Shown here piece by piece: positions 1 through 10,182 of a stretch of 64,000 nucleotides of DNA. The stretch is from Vreelandella venusta (GTDB taxonomy: Bacteria > Pseudomonadota > Gammaproteobacteria > Pseudomonadales > Halomonadaceae): positions 205,040 to 269,039 of the forward strand of contig NZ_BJUL01000005.1 of NCBI RefSeq assembly GCF_007989605.1, written 5' to 3'. Within the stretch, counting starts at the first letter, position 1, and the number at the start of each line of letters is the position of its first letter. The notes under the pieces are model-generated. The model did no database searches. It was not told the origin of the DNA and was given only the letters and a program-made list of their open reading frames with translations. A program made the translations under genes and the position numbers.

Positions 1-285
1 TTCAGCTGCTTTATTGCGCAGTTCCTCGCTTGGTACTTGTCCAATCAGTAGGAGTGAGCCGTTATAGCTCTGTGCCCTTATGCGAGCATCTCTCAGGCGA
101 GCGTCTGCACGCTCCAGCGCACGTGGTGCTTCACGTTCGATGGTTGTATCAATGGCTTCGACATCACTGCTGCGCTGACCATAGTTGGAGGGGTTAGATG
201 CCGCGTTATTCGCGCATCCAGCCAGTAAAATAACGCTAAGTGTCGCAACGGCAATTAGTTTGTATAAAGGATAGCGCAGGACCAT
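1..285 (-). CDS. dolP: BON-domain outer-membrane lipoprotein, DolP/YraP-like (3' end cut by window)
   Basis: Only the first 95 codons are inside the window; the reading frame runs off position 1. The start is ATG at 283-285, preceded by an AGGAG ribosome site. The N terminus is a lipoprotein signal peptide with the lipobox-like Leu-Leu-Ala-Gly-Cys, followed by a Ser/Asn-rich linker and the beginning of a BON domain (a run of Ala/Arg/Asp-rich helix, then a Ser-Leu-Leu-Leu-Ile-Gly strand). DolP is an outer-membrane-associated lipoprotein that supports envelope integrity and septal peptidoglycan turnover in Escherichia coli. The lpoA-yraN-SIS gene-dolP order is the classical one, which supports the identity; the missing C-terminal part prevents checking the second BON domain. 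Confidence 0.85.
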   Translation of the reverse strand, partial: MVLRYPLYKLIAVATLSVILLAGCANNAASNPSNYGQRSSDVEAIDTTIEREAPRALERADARLRDARIRAQSYNGSLLLIGQVPSEELRNKAAE

Positions 286-391
286 GGCGATAACTCCTTG
301 TGAAGTGTAAAGTCAGTAGGTGTTAATCTACCTGTTTGATTGTGTTTTTGCAGTTTGATCTGCTCAGGTTAATGAGTTTTATGCTGACTAT

Positions 392-994
<603 letters not shown>

Positions 995-1007
995 CTAGGT
1001 AAAAGTA

Positions 1008-1397
1008 TCAGTAAGCATCAAAAGCCGCTTTTTCCCACTGAAATTCAAGCGCGGGAGGCGTGCCCGTGATAGCTAGGATATCAAAGCGACACGGACTTAA
1101 AACAGCATGTTGAGCGATATAGAGCTTGGCTGCTCGTATTAGACGATGTCGCTTCTGTGCAGTGACGGTCTCTAAGGGGTGGCCATAACGGGTAGTGGTG
1201 CGATGTTTTACTTCGATAAAGACCAGGGTGTCCTGGTCTTTCATCACAAGATCAAGCTCGCCACCTTTAACGTGATGATTACTAGTGACAAGCGTTAAAC
1301 CATGCTGCTGCAGCCATTGAGCGGCTAATTGCTCAATGGCTGCGCCCCGAGTCCGTGCTGTTTGCGGTGTATTGGGGGGCTGGTGGCTATTGGTCAT
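1008..1397 (-). CDS. yraN: YraN family protein (UPF0102, endonuclease-like fold)
   Basis: A 129-residue protein of the UPF0102/YraN family. The family core is visible: an Arg-Gly-x3-Glu helix near residues 17-22, Gly-Gly-Glu-Leu-Asp-Leu near 45-50, and Phe-Ile-Glu-Val-Lys-His-Arg near 60-66, which together form a PD-(D/E)xK-type nuclease fold (Glu/Asp/Glu-x-Lys). The biological substrate of the family is not established. The gene overlaps the 3' end of lpoA by 11 bases, so the two are probably translated from one mRNA, and the SIS gene follows 22 bases later. Confidence 0.88.
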   Translation of the reverse strand: MTNSHQPPNTPQTARTRGAAIEQLAAQWLQQHGLTLVTSNHHVKGGELDLVMKDQDTLVFIEVKHRTTTRYGHPLETVTAQKRHRLIRAAKLYIAQHAVLSPCRFDILAITGTPPALEFQWEKAAFDAY

Positions 1398-2892
1398 CGT
1401 TCAGCAGGCCGGGAATCAAAATGGGCGAAGGCACGCCATTTTGGAATTTCGCCCACGGTAATTCCCGGTGAATCCTGCCATCGTCTGATAGGTGAAGAGT
1501 GCCAGTGCTTCCATTCATGCCGTCAAGGGCTGATAGGTCTGATAAGCGAATGCCAAGCTCGTAAGCATCCACGCCCATTGCCATCAGGCGGAACATTGAC
1601 GCATCTGACTCGTTGCGAAGCTCGGCATACGTCGAATAGAAGGGCAGCGCTTCTTCCCCGCCAACCGCTGCATCAGGGATTTGCCAGGGAATGTCGATAA
1701 ACATCACATCGTTTAGGTCTTGATCTAGGCGTGTCTGTAGGCGCCCTTCATGGAGGTGAGATGTGGCGTAAACAGGCAGGTTAGGGGCGTAGTAGTAGTC
1801 CAAAGTGGGCGGTACTTGGCGTGCATACTCAGGAAGTGCCAGTAAGAATAGTGCATCAATATTGCCTAGGCGGGCGCGATCGCCGCTGACATTTAGGGCT
1901 GTTTTGACTGCGTTGGCTACGGCGTTGCTAGGGTTGTAGCGAACAGCATTGGTGATTTCGCCGCCTTGGCTTTGCCACTCATTCCAAAAGGCTTCACCGA
2001 CGCGCCGTCCCCAGGCGTTGTCGGGCACCATAATAGACATTTGACGATGGCCGTCCTGAAAGGCTCGGCGAGCAGCTTGGCGGGCTTCATCTTCAGCAGA
2101 TAAACCATACTGAAGGAGTTGCGGTGCCTGATTGCTTGCACTATTACCATAGTTCAGAGCCAGCGTCGGTAGTGGTACACTGTCGCGTTGCTCAAGTTGA
2201 GTGACTTGACTTTTGTCAATGGGTCCAATCAAAAGCTGAGCATTCATTTGCTCTGCACGTTGGTAAATCTCATCTAATGAATATTGAGATGCATTGATGA
2301 AGTTGAGTTGTACGTTATCTCCGTGCAGCTCGTGATGGCGGCGCATGGCGGAAGCGATAGCGTTAGCAACGCTGCTTAGTGGGCCGGATTCTGGTAATGC
2401 CACAGCTATGCGGCGTATTTCGACACCCGCTAATTCAGGTATGGATACATTGGTGTATTCGGCTTGATCCAAGGCTTGACGTGCCCACTGCTGCCGTTCT
2501 GTTAGGGTTTTTTGTTGGTTTGCTCGCATGGGGAGCTCGTCGTCAAGTACCTGGGTCGCACGGAGGACCGCGCGCGGGTTGTCCAGGCCACGAGCAAGTT
2601 CAGAGAAAAGCATTGCCCAGCGCACCCGATCCGATTCTGAAAGCATTGTTTCATCAACCGCATCGGCTGCGTCAAAAGCATTTTCGCGTTGCCCTTGTCT
2701 GGCGAGGATATTGGCCGCTTCGAGTCGTGTCTTGGCGGCTTGCTCAGGCGCCTGCTGCTCTGCTTGACTAAGCAATTGGCCGGCATCCTGGTCAGGGACG
2801 CGATCAACCACGCTTGGGGATTGCATGGCGCACCCTGTAATCAGAAGCGCCATGAAGGCAGTGGCTAGTAATCCACGTATTGACTGTTTCAT
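1387..2892 (-). CDS. lpoA: Penicillin-binding protein activator LpoA (lipoprotein)
   Basis: An outer-membrane lipoprotein that stimulates the bifunctional synthase PBP1A. I place the start at the ATG ending at 2892, which has an AAGGA site just upstream and leaves a clean lipoprotein signal (Leu-Leu-Ile-Thr-Gly-Cys, Cys at residue 21), rather than at an in-frame ATG seven codons earlier. The product is then 501 residues: a TPR-like helical N-terminal half, and a C-terminal half with the periplasmic-binding-protein fold starting around the Ile-Ala-Val-Ala-Leu-Pro-Glu-Ser-Gly motif near residue 163. It is shorter than E. coli LpoA (678 residues), as expected for species lacking the long disordered linker. 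It is divergent from rsmI, as in many gammaproteobacteria. Confidence 0.9.
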   Translation of the reverse strand: MKQSIRGLLATAFMALLITGCAMQSPSVVDRVPDQDAGQLLSQAEQQAPEQAAKTRLEAANILARQGQRENAFDAADAVDETMLSESDRVRWAMLFSELARGLDNPRAVLRATQVLDDELPMRANQQKTLTERQQWARQALDQAEYTNVSIPELAGVEIRRIAVALPESGPLSSVANAIASAMRRHHELHGDNVQLNFINASQYSLDEIYQRAEQMNAQLLIGPIDKSQVTQLEQRDSVPLPTLALNYGNSASNQAPQLLQYGLSAEDEARQAARRAFQDGHRQMSIMVPDNAWGRRVGEAFWNEWQSQGGEITNAVRYNPSNAVANAVKTALNVSGDRARLGNIDALFLLALPEYARQVPPTLDYYYAPNLPVYATSHLHEGRLQTRLDQDLNDVMFIDIPWQIPDAAVGGEEALPFYSTYAELRNESDASMFRLMAMGVDAYELGIRLSDLSALDGMNGSTGTLHLSDDGRIHRELPWAKFQNGVPSPILIPGLLNDDQ

Positions 2893-3005
2893 GTATCCTT
2901 CCTTAGTTTCCATTTGCGCTGCCGTGGCTCAATGAGCAGATAAATTTACCATTGTACAAGCATGGCGCACCGTCAGTGCAGGCTATTAACAAATCGGGAG
3001 TCACA

Positions 3006-3863
3006 ATGACACACCAGCATCCGGGTATATTGTACGTGGTTGCAACACCAATTGGGAATTTGGAAGACTTGTCACCACGCGCGGCTCGGGTATTAGCAGA
3101 GGTATCACGCATTGCTGCGGAGGATACACGCCACAGTGGCCGCTTGTTAGCGCATTTAGGTATTAATAAGCCGATGCTCTCGCTGCATGAGCATAATGAA
3201 GCACGGCGGGTCGATACGCTGGATAGTTACTTGATGGCGGGGGAGAGTATTGCCCTAATTAGCGATGCAGGGACGCCGCTGATATGTGATCCGGGATTCG
3301 TGCTGGTAAGAGAGTTACGATTGCGGGGTAGGCAAGTGGTGCCGCTTCCAGGGCCTTGCGCGTTAGTCAGTGCGCTTTCGGCGGCTGGATTGCCGACTGA
3401 TAAATTTACATTTGGCGGTTTTTTGCCGTCTAAGCCGAGTGCGCGACGGCAAGCGCTTGAAAAATGGCAATCTCGAGAAGAAACGTTGGTTTTTTACGAA
3501 TCACCTCACCGTATTGAGCACACGCTCGAATCGCTATGTGAACAACTGCCCGAGCGGGCAGTTGTTCTGGCGCGAGAATTGACCAAAACGTATGAGACTT
3601 TTTTGCAGGGCTCGCCCGCGTCATTACTTGATCAGCTTAGGCAAGACCCTAACCAAGGTCGCGGAGAATTTGTCGTAATGATCGCCGGGGCGCCGCCTGC
3701 TGTTCAAAGCGATGAGCAATCAATTGCTGCTGATGAGCTGCTTAAGACAATGCTGGCCGAAGGTGTTGGCGTCAAGCAGGGTGCGGCCGTAGCTGCAAAA
3801 ATGCTGGGCGGTCGAAAGCAGGAGTGGTACGCAAGATTGCAAGCATTGAAAGGTGGGCATTGA
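3006..3863 (+). CDS. rsmI: 16S rRNA (cytidine-1402-2'-O)-methyltransferase RsmI
   Basis: A 285-residue SAM-dependent methyltransferase of the tetrapyrrole-methylase fold that 2'-O-methylates C1402 of 16S rRNA, the same nucleotide that RsmH (4310-5266) N4-methylates. Family motifs are clear: Tyr-Val-Val-Ala-Thr-Pro-Ile-Gly-Asn-Leu at residues 9-18, Ala-Glu-Asp-Thr-Arg-His-Ser near 39-45, Ile-Ser-Asp-Ala-Gly-Thr-Pro near 81-87 and Pro-Gly-Pro-Cys-Ala near 113-117. The start is the ATG at 3006 after GGGAG; an upstream in-frame start at 2952 would add an unconserved tail. The stop codon lies inside the -35 box of the rnpB promoter. Confidence 0.93.
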   Translation: MTHQHPGILYVVATPIGNLEDLSPRAARVLAEVSRIAAEDTRHSGRLLAHLGINKPMLSLHEHNEARRVDTLDSYLMAGESIALISDAGTPLICDPGFVLVRELRLRGRQVVPLPGPCALVSALSAAGLPTDKFTFGGFLPSKPSARRQALEKWQSREETLVFYESPHRIEHTLESLCEQLPERAVVLARELTKTYETFLQGSPASLLDQLRQDPNQGRGEFVVMIAGAPPAVQSDEQSIAADELLKTMLAEGVGVKQGAAVAAKMLGGRKQEWYARLQALKGGH

Positions 3864-3888
3864 GGCGACGGCAGGGCGCTGGTATGCT
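3860..3888 (+). promoter_or_regulatory. Predicted sigma-70 promoter of rnpB
   Basis: TTGAGG at 3860-3865, a 17-base spacer, and TATGCT at 3883-3888 place a start site about seven bases later, exactly at the 5' end predicted for RNase P RNA (3896). The -35 box includes the rsmI stop codon (3861-3863). Read from the sequence; no expression data. Confidence 0.65.
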
Positions 3889-3895
3889 TGCCGCC

Positions 3896-4254
<359 letters not shown>

Positions 4255-4264
4255 ATTTCCATAA

Positions 4265-4290
4265 AAAGGTGCGCCGTTCGCACCTTTCTT
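4265..4290 (+). terminator. Terminator-like hairpin after rnpB, 19 bases before rsmH
   Basis: AAAGGTGCG (4265-4273), loop CCGTT, CGCACCTTT (4279-4287), then TCTT. A perfect 9-bp stem with a short U-rich tail. It should end rnpB transcription at least partly, yet leaves no space for a separate rsmH promoter before the ATG at 4310. Confidence 0.75.
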
Positions 4291-4309
4291 AACACTGTGC
4301 GAGATTAAC

Positions 4310-5266
4310 ATGCCTTCTCCTGACGCTAACCAGGTTACTAACCATTTTCGCCACACTAGCGTCTTATTGGAAGGGGCGGTAGATACACTTGTTCATAATT
4401 CAGATGGTATTTATTTAGACGGCACGTTTGGACGAGGCGGGCATTCCCGCGTTATTCTTTCGCGCCTGAGCGATCAAGGTCGGTTAATGGCCATGGATCG
4501 TGATCCTCAAGCAATAGCAGCCGCTAAAGCTATCGATGATCCTCGATTTGATATAACGCAGCGAGAGTTCGCTCGGTTAGTTGAATATGCGCAAGAGCAA
4601 GGGGTTTACGGAAAGCTTTCAGGGGTATTGCTAGATATTGGTGTTTCTTCCCCGCAGTTAGATGATCCGGAGCGTGGCTTTAGCTTTATGCGCAACGGTC
4701 CCCTTGATATGCGTATGGATCCTACTCAAGGGGAGAGTGCGGCAGCGTTTCTGGCCCGCGCTAGCGAAGCTGAGATTGCCACTGTGTTCAAAACCTATGG
4801 TGAAGAGCGCTACGCAAAGCGCTTGGCGCGTGCCGTTGTTACGCGGCGCGTGGAAAAGCCTTTTACGCACACTGTTGATTTGGCCGAAGTATTAAAGGCT
4901 GCCCATCCTGCTTGGGAAAAAGGGCGTCACCCAGCGACCAAAGCGTTTCAGGGGTTGCGTATTTATTTGAATGGTGAGCTCGATCAACTGGATGCAGCGC
5001 TTGAGGGAGCCTTGGAAGTGCTAGCTCCAGGTGGGCATCTAGTAGTGATTAGCTTCCACTCGCTTGAAGATCGTCGTGTGAAACGCTTCATTCGCCACCA
5101 TGTGCGGGGTGATACGCACTTGCCAAGGGGCGTGCCGATTCGCGATGATCAGCTAAATCGCCGTCTTGAAGCTTTGGGTAAAGGAGTGCGCCCAAGTGAC
5201 GAAGAGGTAGACGCTAACCCCCGGGCGCGCAGTGCCGTCATGCGAGCCGCCCGTAAACGAGTGTGA
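4310..5266 (+). CDS. rsmH: 16S rRNA (cytosine-1402-N4)-methyltransferase RsmH
   Basis: 318 residues; N4-methylates C1402 of 16S rRNA, the partner modification of RsmI. The N-terminal His-x-Ser-Val-Leu-Leu motif is at residues 15-20, the SAM loop Asp-Gly-Thr-Phe-Gly-Arg-Gly-Gly-His at 37-45, Asp-Ile-Gly-Val-Ser-Ser near 109-114 and the Phe-His-Ser-Leu-Glu-Asp-Arg motif near 249-255, all typical. It is the first gene of the dcw cluster here because mraZ is absent. Only 19 bases separate its ATG from the rnpB hairpin. It runs into ftsL without a gap. Confidence 0.95.
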   Translation: MPSPDANQVTNHFRHTSVLLEGAVDTLVHNSDGIYLDGTFGRGGHSRVILSRLSDQGRLMAMDRDPQAIAAAKAIDDPRFDITQREFARLVEYAQEQGVYGKLSGVLLDIGVSSPQLDDPERGFSFMRNGPLDMRMDPTQGESAAAFLARASEAEIATVFKTYGEERYAKRLARAVVTRRVEKPFTHTVDLAEVLKAAHPAWEKGRHPATKAFQGLRIYLNGELDQLDAALEGALEVLAPGGHLVVISFHSLEDRRVKRFIRHHVRGDTHLPRGVPIRDDQLNRRLEALGKGVRPSDEEVDANPRARSAVMRAARKRV

Positions 5267-5268
5267 TC

Positions 5269-5604
5269 ATGAGCATGGATCGGATAGAGCGTTGGGCGTC
5301 AACGCTGCGCACCGAATGGCCCTTCAAGCTACGCTTTCGAGCTTGGCCGGCTATCCTTGTTGCGCTGTTTTTAGCGTGTGTCGCTACTGGCGGTTTAGTG
5401 ATTGCCACCACGCATATGACGCGAGTGCAGTATGCGCAGTTACAGCAGTTAGAGCAGGAAAAAAATCAGCTGCAAACCGAGTGGGGGCAGCTGTTATTGG
5501 AAGAGGGAGCGTGGTCTACTCCGGCCCGTGTGGAGCAAATTGCGACGGAACGGCTTGAAATGCGCATTCCCGATGTGAATGATGTCGAGGTGATTCGACC
5601 ATGA
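5269..5604 (+). CDS. ftsL: Cell division protein FtsL
   Basis: A small bitopic divisome protein (111 residues) that pairs with FtsB and FtsQ to activate FtsWI. It has a short cytoplasmic tail, one membrane segment at about residues 25-46, and a periplasmic coiled coil rich in Gln/Glu/Leu (about 50-80), the standard FtsL plan. The start is uncertain by two codons: ATG at 5269 is chosen, but an in-frame GTG at 5263 overlaps the rsmH stop and an ATG at 5275 also exists. It ends in an ATGA overlap with ftsI. Identity rests on position, size and architecture because FtsL sequences diverge strongly. Confidence 0.88.
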   Translation: MSMDRIERWASTLRTEWPFKLRFRAWPAILVALFLACVATGGLVIATTHMTRVQYAQLQQLEQEKNQLQTEWGQLLLEEGAWSTPARVEQIATERLEMRIPDVNDVEVIRP

Positions 5605-7307
5605 AGCGTGAAAGTCGGGGAGGGATATCCCGTCAAATGCCTATTGCGCCGCCATTAGCTGGCGGACGCTTTTTGTTTATTCTCATTGTTGTAATGGTGG
5701 CGTCGGTTATTCTAGTCGGCAGGATTACGCTGCTTCAGGTAATTGATCGCCCGTTTTTGCAGAGCCAAGGCGATGCACGGACGCTTCGCCATGAGGCAAT
5801 ACCCGCACACCGCGGTATGATCACTGATCGTAATGGTGAACCTCTGGCTATTTCTACGCCTGTTGTGACGCTTTGGGCAAACCCCCAAGAGCTACCTACC
5901 GATGCTATTCAGCGTGTAATGCTGGCCCAAGCTTTGGGCATGTCGCTCGATGACTTTGAATCGCGTGTTTCTCGCTATAGCAGTCGAGAGTTTATGTATC
6001 TTCGTCGTCAAATGACGCCAGATGCGGCCCAACGCATACTGGATTTACGTACGCCGGGGGTTTATCAGCAGCGTGAATACAAACGTTATTATCCCGCTGG
6101 CGAAGTGGCGGCGCAGTTGCTGGGTGTTACCAATGTGGATGATGTGGGCCAAGAGGGGCTTGAACTCTCTTATCAACCCTATTTGGCGGGGCACCCTGGG
6201 CAGCGCCGAGTCATAAAAGATCGACGAGGTCGGCTAGTCCGTGAGCTGGGTGTTATTCGTGAAGCGCAACCGGGTGGTGAGTTAACGCTGTCAATTGATC
6301 AGCGCATTCAATATATGGCCTACCGTGAGTTGCGTGCTGCTGTCGCCGAGCATGAGGCGGACGGTGGGGTGTTGGTAATGCTTGATGCGCGCACAGGGGA
6401 AGTGTTAGCAATGGCTAACTTGCCATCTTACAACCCAAATAACCGCGCTGGTTTGGACCCGCGAGGTTTACGCAACCAGGCGCTGGTTGATGTATTTGAA
6501 CCTGGGTCTGTTATGAAGCCTTTGGCAATGGCTGCGATACTGGAAAGTGGTGTTGTAGATCGCGATGCTGTCGTTGATACCTCGCCCGGCTGGATGCGCC
6601 TGGATCAGTTTACTATCCGCGACTTCCGTAATTACGGCGATTTAGATTTGGCGGGGATTCTACAAAAGTCTTCAAACGTTGGTATGTCTCGTTTAGCGCT
6701 GCAGCTAAGCGATACGGCAATTTGGGAAAAATACAATCAGCTAGGCCTTGGGCAAGCACCAGGTACTGGCTTTCCTGGTGAGGCGGCAGGTAGCTTGCCG
6801 GCACCGGTTCGCTGGTCTCGAAGTGAGCGAGCGACGCTCTCCTATGGCTACGGTCTCTCTGTTTCGGCCGTTCAATTGGCCAGTGCTTTCACAGCGCTAG
6901 CCAATGAAGGCGTACGCTTGCCGCCCTCGCTGTTGAGGCTTTCTGAGCCTCCTCAAGGGATTCCTGCTATATCGCCCACAGTGGCTAATGATTTGCTGAA
7001 TATTTTAGAAACGTCGGTTGCCGCCTATACCGGTGGGCGCCGAGCGCAGGTTGAAGGCTATCGTGTGGGGGGGAAAACAGGCACGGTGCGTAAAATAGGG
7101 CAGCAAGGCTATACCACTGATGCTTACCGCAGTGTTTTTGCGGGAATTGCACCTATTTCCGATCCGCGTATTGTTACCGTCGTTATGATTGACCACCCCC
7201 GTGCTGGTCAATTTTATGGTGGCGCAGTGGCTGCTCCGGTGTTTTCTAGCGTGACAGGTAATGCCCTACGTTTGCTGGACGTGCCGCCCGATCATGAGGT
7301 CGAGTAG
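5601..7307 (+). CDS. ftsI: Septal peptidoglycan transpeptidase FtsI (PBP3)
   Basis: A 568-residue class B penicillin-binding protein that crosslinks septal peptidoglycan together with the polymerase FtsW. One membrane segment lies at about residues 24-45, then a pedestal domain, then the transpeptidase with Ser303-x-x-Lys306 (Glu-Pro-Gly-Ser-Val-Met-Lys), Ser357-Ser-Asn359 and Lys492-Thr-Gly494. All three active-site motifs are intact. The start codon overlaps the ftsL stop (ATGA), showing tight coupling. The next gene, murE, follows after 14 bases. Confidence 0.96.
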   Translation: MKRESRGGISRQMPIAPPLAGGRFLFILIVVMVASVILVGRITLLQVIDRPFLQSQGDARTLRHEAIPAHRGMITDRNGEPLAISTPVVTLWANPQELPTDAIQRVMLAQALGMSLDDFESRVSRYSSREFMYLRRQMTPDAAQRILDLRTPGVYQQREYKRYYPAGEVAAQLLGVTNVDDVGQEGLELSYQPYLAGHPGQRRVIKDRRGRLVRELGVIREAQPGGELTLSIDQRIQYMAYRELRAAVAEHEADGGVLVMLDARTGEVLAMANLPSYNPNNRAGLDPRGLRNQALVDVFEPGSVMKPLAMAAILESGVVDRDAVVDTSPGWMRLDQFTIRDFRNYGDLDLAGILQKSSNVGMSRLALQLSDTAIWEKYNQLGLGQAPGTGFPGEAAGSLPAPVRWSRSERATLSYGYGLSVSAVQLASAFTALANEGVRLPPSLLRLSEPPQGIPAISPTVANDLLNILETSVAAYTGGRRAQVEGYRVGGKTGTVRKIGQQGYTTDAYRSVFAGIAPISDPRIVTVVMIDHPRAGQFYGGAVAAPVFSSVTGNALRLLDVPPDHEVE

Positions 7308-7321
7308 CATAAGGAGATTGC

Positions 7322-8815
7322 ATGAGGTTGTCCCCAGAGAGTTTATGGGTAGCACTAAAGCAGGTTTGGCCTAACGCAGTGTTACCTGAGGAGCTGCCTA
7401 AATTGCCAGAGCAGCTTCGCTTAGTGACGGACACGCGCAAGTTAGCGGTAGGCGATGTATTTGTGGCTGTCCCTGGCAGTCAGCGTGATGGTTGTGAGTT
7501 TGTTGACCAAGCATTGGCAGCAGGTGCATCACTCGTTTTGGCGCACACTAAAGAGGGTGGGGTTTCACTGGACGGGGAGATACTTTATTTACCTCATCTG
7601 TCTATGCGGCTCGGCGAGCTAGGCCGCACGCTGTTTGCTGTTCCGAGCGATCTTCAGGTGATTGGAGTGACCGGCACCAATGGGAAAAGCTCTGTTACCC
7701 ATTACATAGCAGCGTTAAGTGAACTACTTGGCAAGCCTGCTGGAGTGATCGGCACATTAGGTGTTGGTCGCCTTGGCCAATTGGTCGATACAGGCCTGAC
7801 TACGCCTGGTTCATTGGCAATGCAAGAAACCTTAGCTGATTTAGCGCATCAAGGCGTCAAGCGTGTGGCGCTTGAAGTTTCTTCACATGCCCTTGAGCAA
7901 CGCCGTTTAGACGCAGTGAACGTCTCCGCAGGAGTATTCACCAACCTGACGCGAGATCACCTTGATTACCATGGCAGTATGGCGGCTTATGCCGCTGCAA
8001 AAGCAAAGTTGTTCCGGCGTTCTGAGCTTGTGCTTGCGGTCGTCAATGCAAATGATCCTCTTGCGCGACTAATGTTGGCAGGCTGTGATAGCCGTGTGCG
8101 TGTTTTGGCAGTAGGCGACGATGAAGCAGTGACGCTGCGCGTGATTGGTTGGCATCCCCATGAGCATGGTCAACAGGCTCTTGTTGCTACACCGGAAGGT
8201 GAGAAAACGCTTAATCTCGGCTTAATGGGGCGGTTTAATCTAGACAATGTGCTGTTAGCCATTAGTGTGCTTTATGGGTTGGGCGAATCTTTAGAGCAGT
8301 TGTTTGAGCTGGCAGCTGAGTTGGGCCCAGTGCCTGGGCGAATGGCGTTATACCGCGAGGTTAATGCGCCCAGCGTTGTTATCGACTATGCCCACACGCC
8401 GGATGCATTAGCAAATGCTCTCGAGGCGCTGAAAGAGCATTTGGGAAGTGCTGGAAAGCTATGGTGCCTGTTCGGTTGTGGCGGAGAGCGTGATACGGGA
8501 AAGCGGGCAGAAATGGCTGCTGTGGCGGAGCGGCGAGCGGACCATGTGATCGTTACTGACGATAATCCGCGCACGGAGTCTGCCGAGCAAATTCGTCAAC
8601 AAATTATTTCGGGTTTTTCTGCTACGGGTGCCTTTACTGAAATAGGTGATCGTAGTCAGGCGATTTGTCATGCGGTTCAGCATGCTGGTAGCCAGGACGT
8701 TATCTTAGTGGCTGGGAAAGGTCATGAGGCTTATCAGCACATCGGTAACGTACGCCATGACTACCAAGATAGCGAACAAGTGATAAAAGCCTTCAAACTT
8801 AGGGCTGCCATGTGA
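7322..8815 (+). CDS. murE: UDP-MurNAc-L-Ala-D-Glu:meso-diaminopimelate ligase MurE
   Basis: 497 residues; adds the third amino acid of the peptidoglycan stem in the cytoplasm. The ATP loop Gly-Thr-Asn-Gly-Lys-Ser is at 118-123, the Mur-ligase central and C-terminal domains follow, and Asp-Asn-Pro-Arg at 414-417 is the motif that selects meso-diaminopimelate rather than lysine. AAGGAG-type site precedes the ATG. Its stop overlaps the start of murF by four bases. Confidence 0.96.
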   Translation: MRLSPESLWVALKQVWPNAVLPEELPKLPEQLRLVTDTRKLAVGDVFVAVPGSQRDGCEFVDQALAAGASLVLAHTKEGGVSLDGEILYLPHLSMRLGELGRTLFAVPSDLQVIGVTGTNGKSSVTHYIAALSELLGKPAGVIGTLGVGRLGQLVDTGLTTPGSLAMQETLADLAHQGVKRVALEVSSHALEQRRLDAVNVSAGVFTNLTRDHLDYHGSMAAYAAAKAKLFRRSELVLAVVNANDPLARLMLAGCDSRVRVLAVGDDEAVTLRVIGWHPHEHGQQALVATPEGEKTLNLGLMGRFNLDNVLLAISVLYGLGESLEQLFELAAELGPVPGRMALYREVNAPSVVIDYAHTPDALANALEALKEHLGSAGKLWCLFGCGGERDTGKRAEMAAVAERRADHVIVTDDNPRTESAEQIRQQIISGFSATGAFTEIGDRSQAICHAVQHAGSQDVILVAGKGHEAYQHIGNVRHDYQDSEQVIKAFKLRAAM

Positions 8816-10173
8816 TGAACTGGTCGTTAGCGAGCATTGCCTCAGCGTTAAAGCTTCCTGTCCCGCAGGCTTTATGTCAGTTGTCGGTGACTGCGGTCAT
8901 TACCGATACGCGCCATATTGTGCCTGGGTGTCTATTTGTGGCCTTGAAGGGGCCGCGTTTTGATGGTCATGATTTTATTGAGCAGGCACTTGATAAAGGC
9001 GCTGCAGCTGCTCTGGTTGAGCACCCGGTGGATAGTTTGCTTCCTCAACTGGTATGCGCTGACACGCGTTTAAGCCTCGGCCTGCTGGCGCGAGCATGGC
9101 GTCAGCGCTGCACATTGCCACTGGTGGCTGTCACCGGCAACAGCGGTAAAACAACCGTTAAAGAGATGACGGCTGCGCTGCTCTCCCCTTTGGGCGGTGT
9201 GCTTGCTACCGAGGGCAACTTAAACAATGATATTGGTGCGCCGCTGACGTTACTGCGTTTAGCAACGCACCACCAAGCAGGCGTGATTGAGCTCGGGGCT
9301 AATCATTTGGGCGAAATTGCCTGGACCAGCCAGCTGACCTCCCCGAATGTTGCCATCATTACCAATGTAACAGGCGCACATGTTGGAGAGTTTGGCGGCA
9401 TGGGGCAAATTGCCCAAGCCAAAAGTGAAATATTAGCCGGGTTAGTTGAAGATGGTATTGCGGTGATAAATCGCGATGACGGCTACTTTGAATTTTGGTC
9501 AGCCTGTGCGGGAAATAAGCAAGTTGTAAGCTACGGCTTACATAGCGATGCGGATGTTCACGCGTCCGCACTGTCATGCGACTCTTTGGGGCGGTATGCT
9601 TTTACGCTTATTGAGCGAGGCCGGGTGCTGGGTGATGTGCAGCTGCCCTTGATTGGTAAGCATAATGTGAGTAATGCTTTGGCGGCTGCTGCGGCGGCTC
9701 TTGCGTTAGGCGTTACCCCACAGCAAGTAGTGGCAGGGCTGTGCGAGTTATCCTCGTTATCTGGTCGGTTAAGCATCGTGCCCGGCGTGCGCAATACAAC
9801 GCTGTTAGACGACACGTACAACGCAAACCCCGGTGCTGTGAAAGCGGCATTGGATGCGTTAGCGAACTTTCCTGCTCCTCGTTGGTGTGCGCTTGGCGCA
9901 ATGGGGGAGTTGGGCAGCGAGTCTCATGCCCTGCATGCTGATATCGGTCATTACGCTGCGTCACTGGGTATCGACACATTGCTGACTTATGGTGATGCCG
10001 CCCGTTCAGCAAGTGAAGCCTTCGGTCGCGGGCAACATTTTGACGACCACGAGACGCTAGTGCGTCATGTTATTAATACTCTGCCGCCTAACACCACGCT
10101 ACTGGTGAAAGGGTCGCGTAGTGCAGGCATGGAAAATGTCATTACTGCGCTACGTGCGGATGAAACAAGGTAA
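8812..10173 (+). CDS. murF: UDP-MurNAc-tripeptide:D-Ala-D-Ala ligase MurF
   Basis: 453 residues; the last cytoplasmic Mur ligase, joining D-Ala-D-Ala to the tripeptide to finish the UDP-MurNAc-pentapeptide used by MraY. The ATP loop Gly-Asn-Ser-Gly-Lys-Thr-Thr lies near residues 107-113, Glu-Leu-Gly-Ala-Asn-His-Leu-Gly-Glu-Ile near 160-169, and Asp-Asp-Thr-Tyr-Asn-Ala-Asn-Pro near 334-341, all hallmarks of the family. Two Met codons stand in tandem at the start; ATG at 8812 overlaps the murE stop (ATGTGATGA context), and the second ATG at 8815 is equally possible. Confidence 0.95.
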   Translation: MMNWSLASIASALKLPVPQALCQLSVTAVITDTRHIVPGCLFVALKGPRFDGHDFIEQALDKGAAAALVEHPVDSLLPQLVCADTRLSLGLLARAWRQRCTLPLVAVTGNSGKTTVKEMTAALLSPLGGVLATEGNLNNDIGAPLTLLRLATHHQAGVIELGANHLGEIAWTSQLTSPNVAIITNVTGAHVGEFGGMGQIAQAKSEILAGLVEDGIAVINRDDGYFEFWSACAGNKQVVSYGLHSDADVHASALSCDSLGRYAFTLIERGRVLGDVQLPLIGKHNVSNALAAAAAALALGVTPQQVVAGLCELSSLSGRLSIVPGVRNTTLLDDTYNANPGAVKAALDALANFPAPRWCALGAMGELGSESHALHADIGHYAASLGIDTLLTYGDAARSASEAFGRGQHFDDHETLVRHVINTLPPNTTLLVKGSRSAGMENVITALRADETR

Positions 10174-10182
10174 GCGCCGTTT

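Noticed and set aside
5232..5558. Alternative plus-strand ORF over ftsL
   Set aside because: Shifted frame of ftsL; the chosen frame has the membrane segment and coiled coil expected for FtsL.
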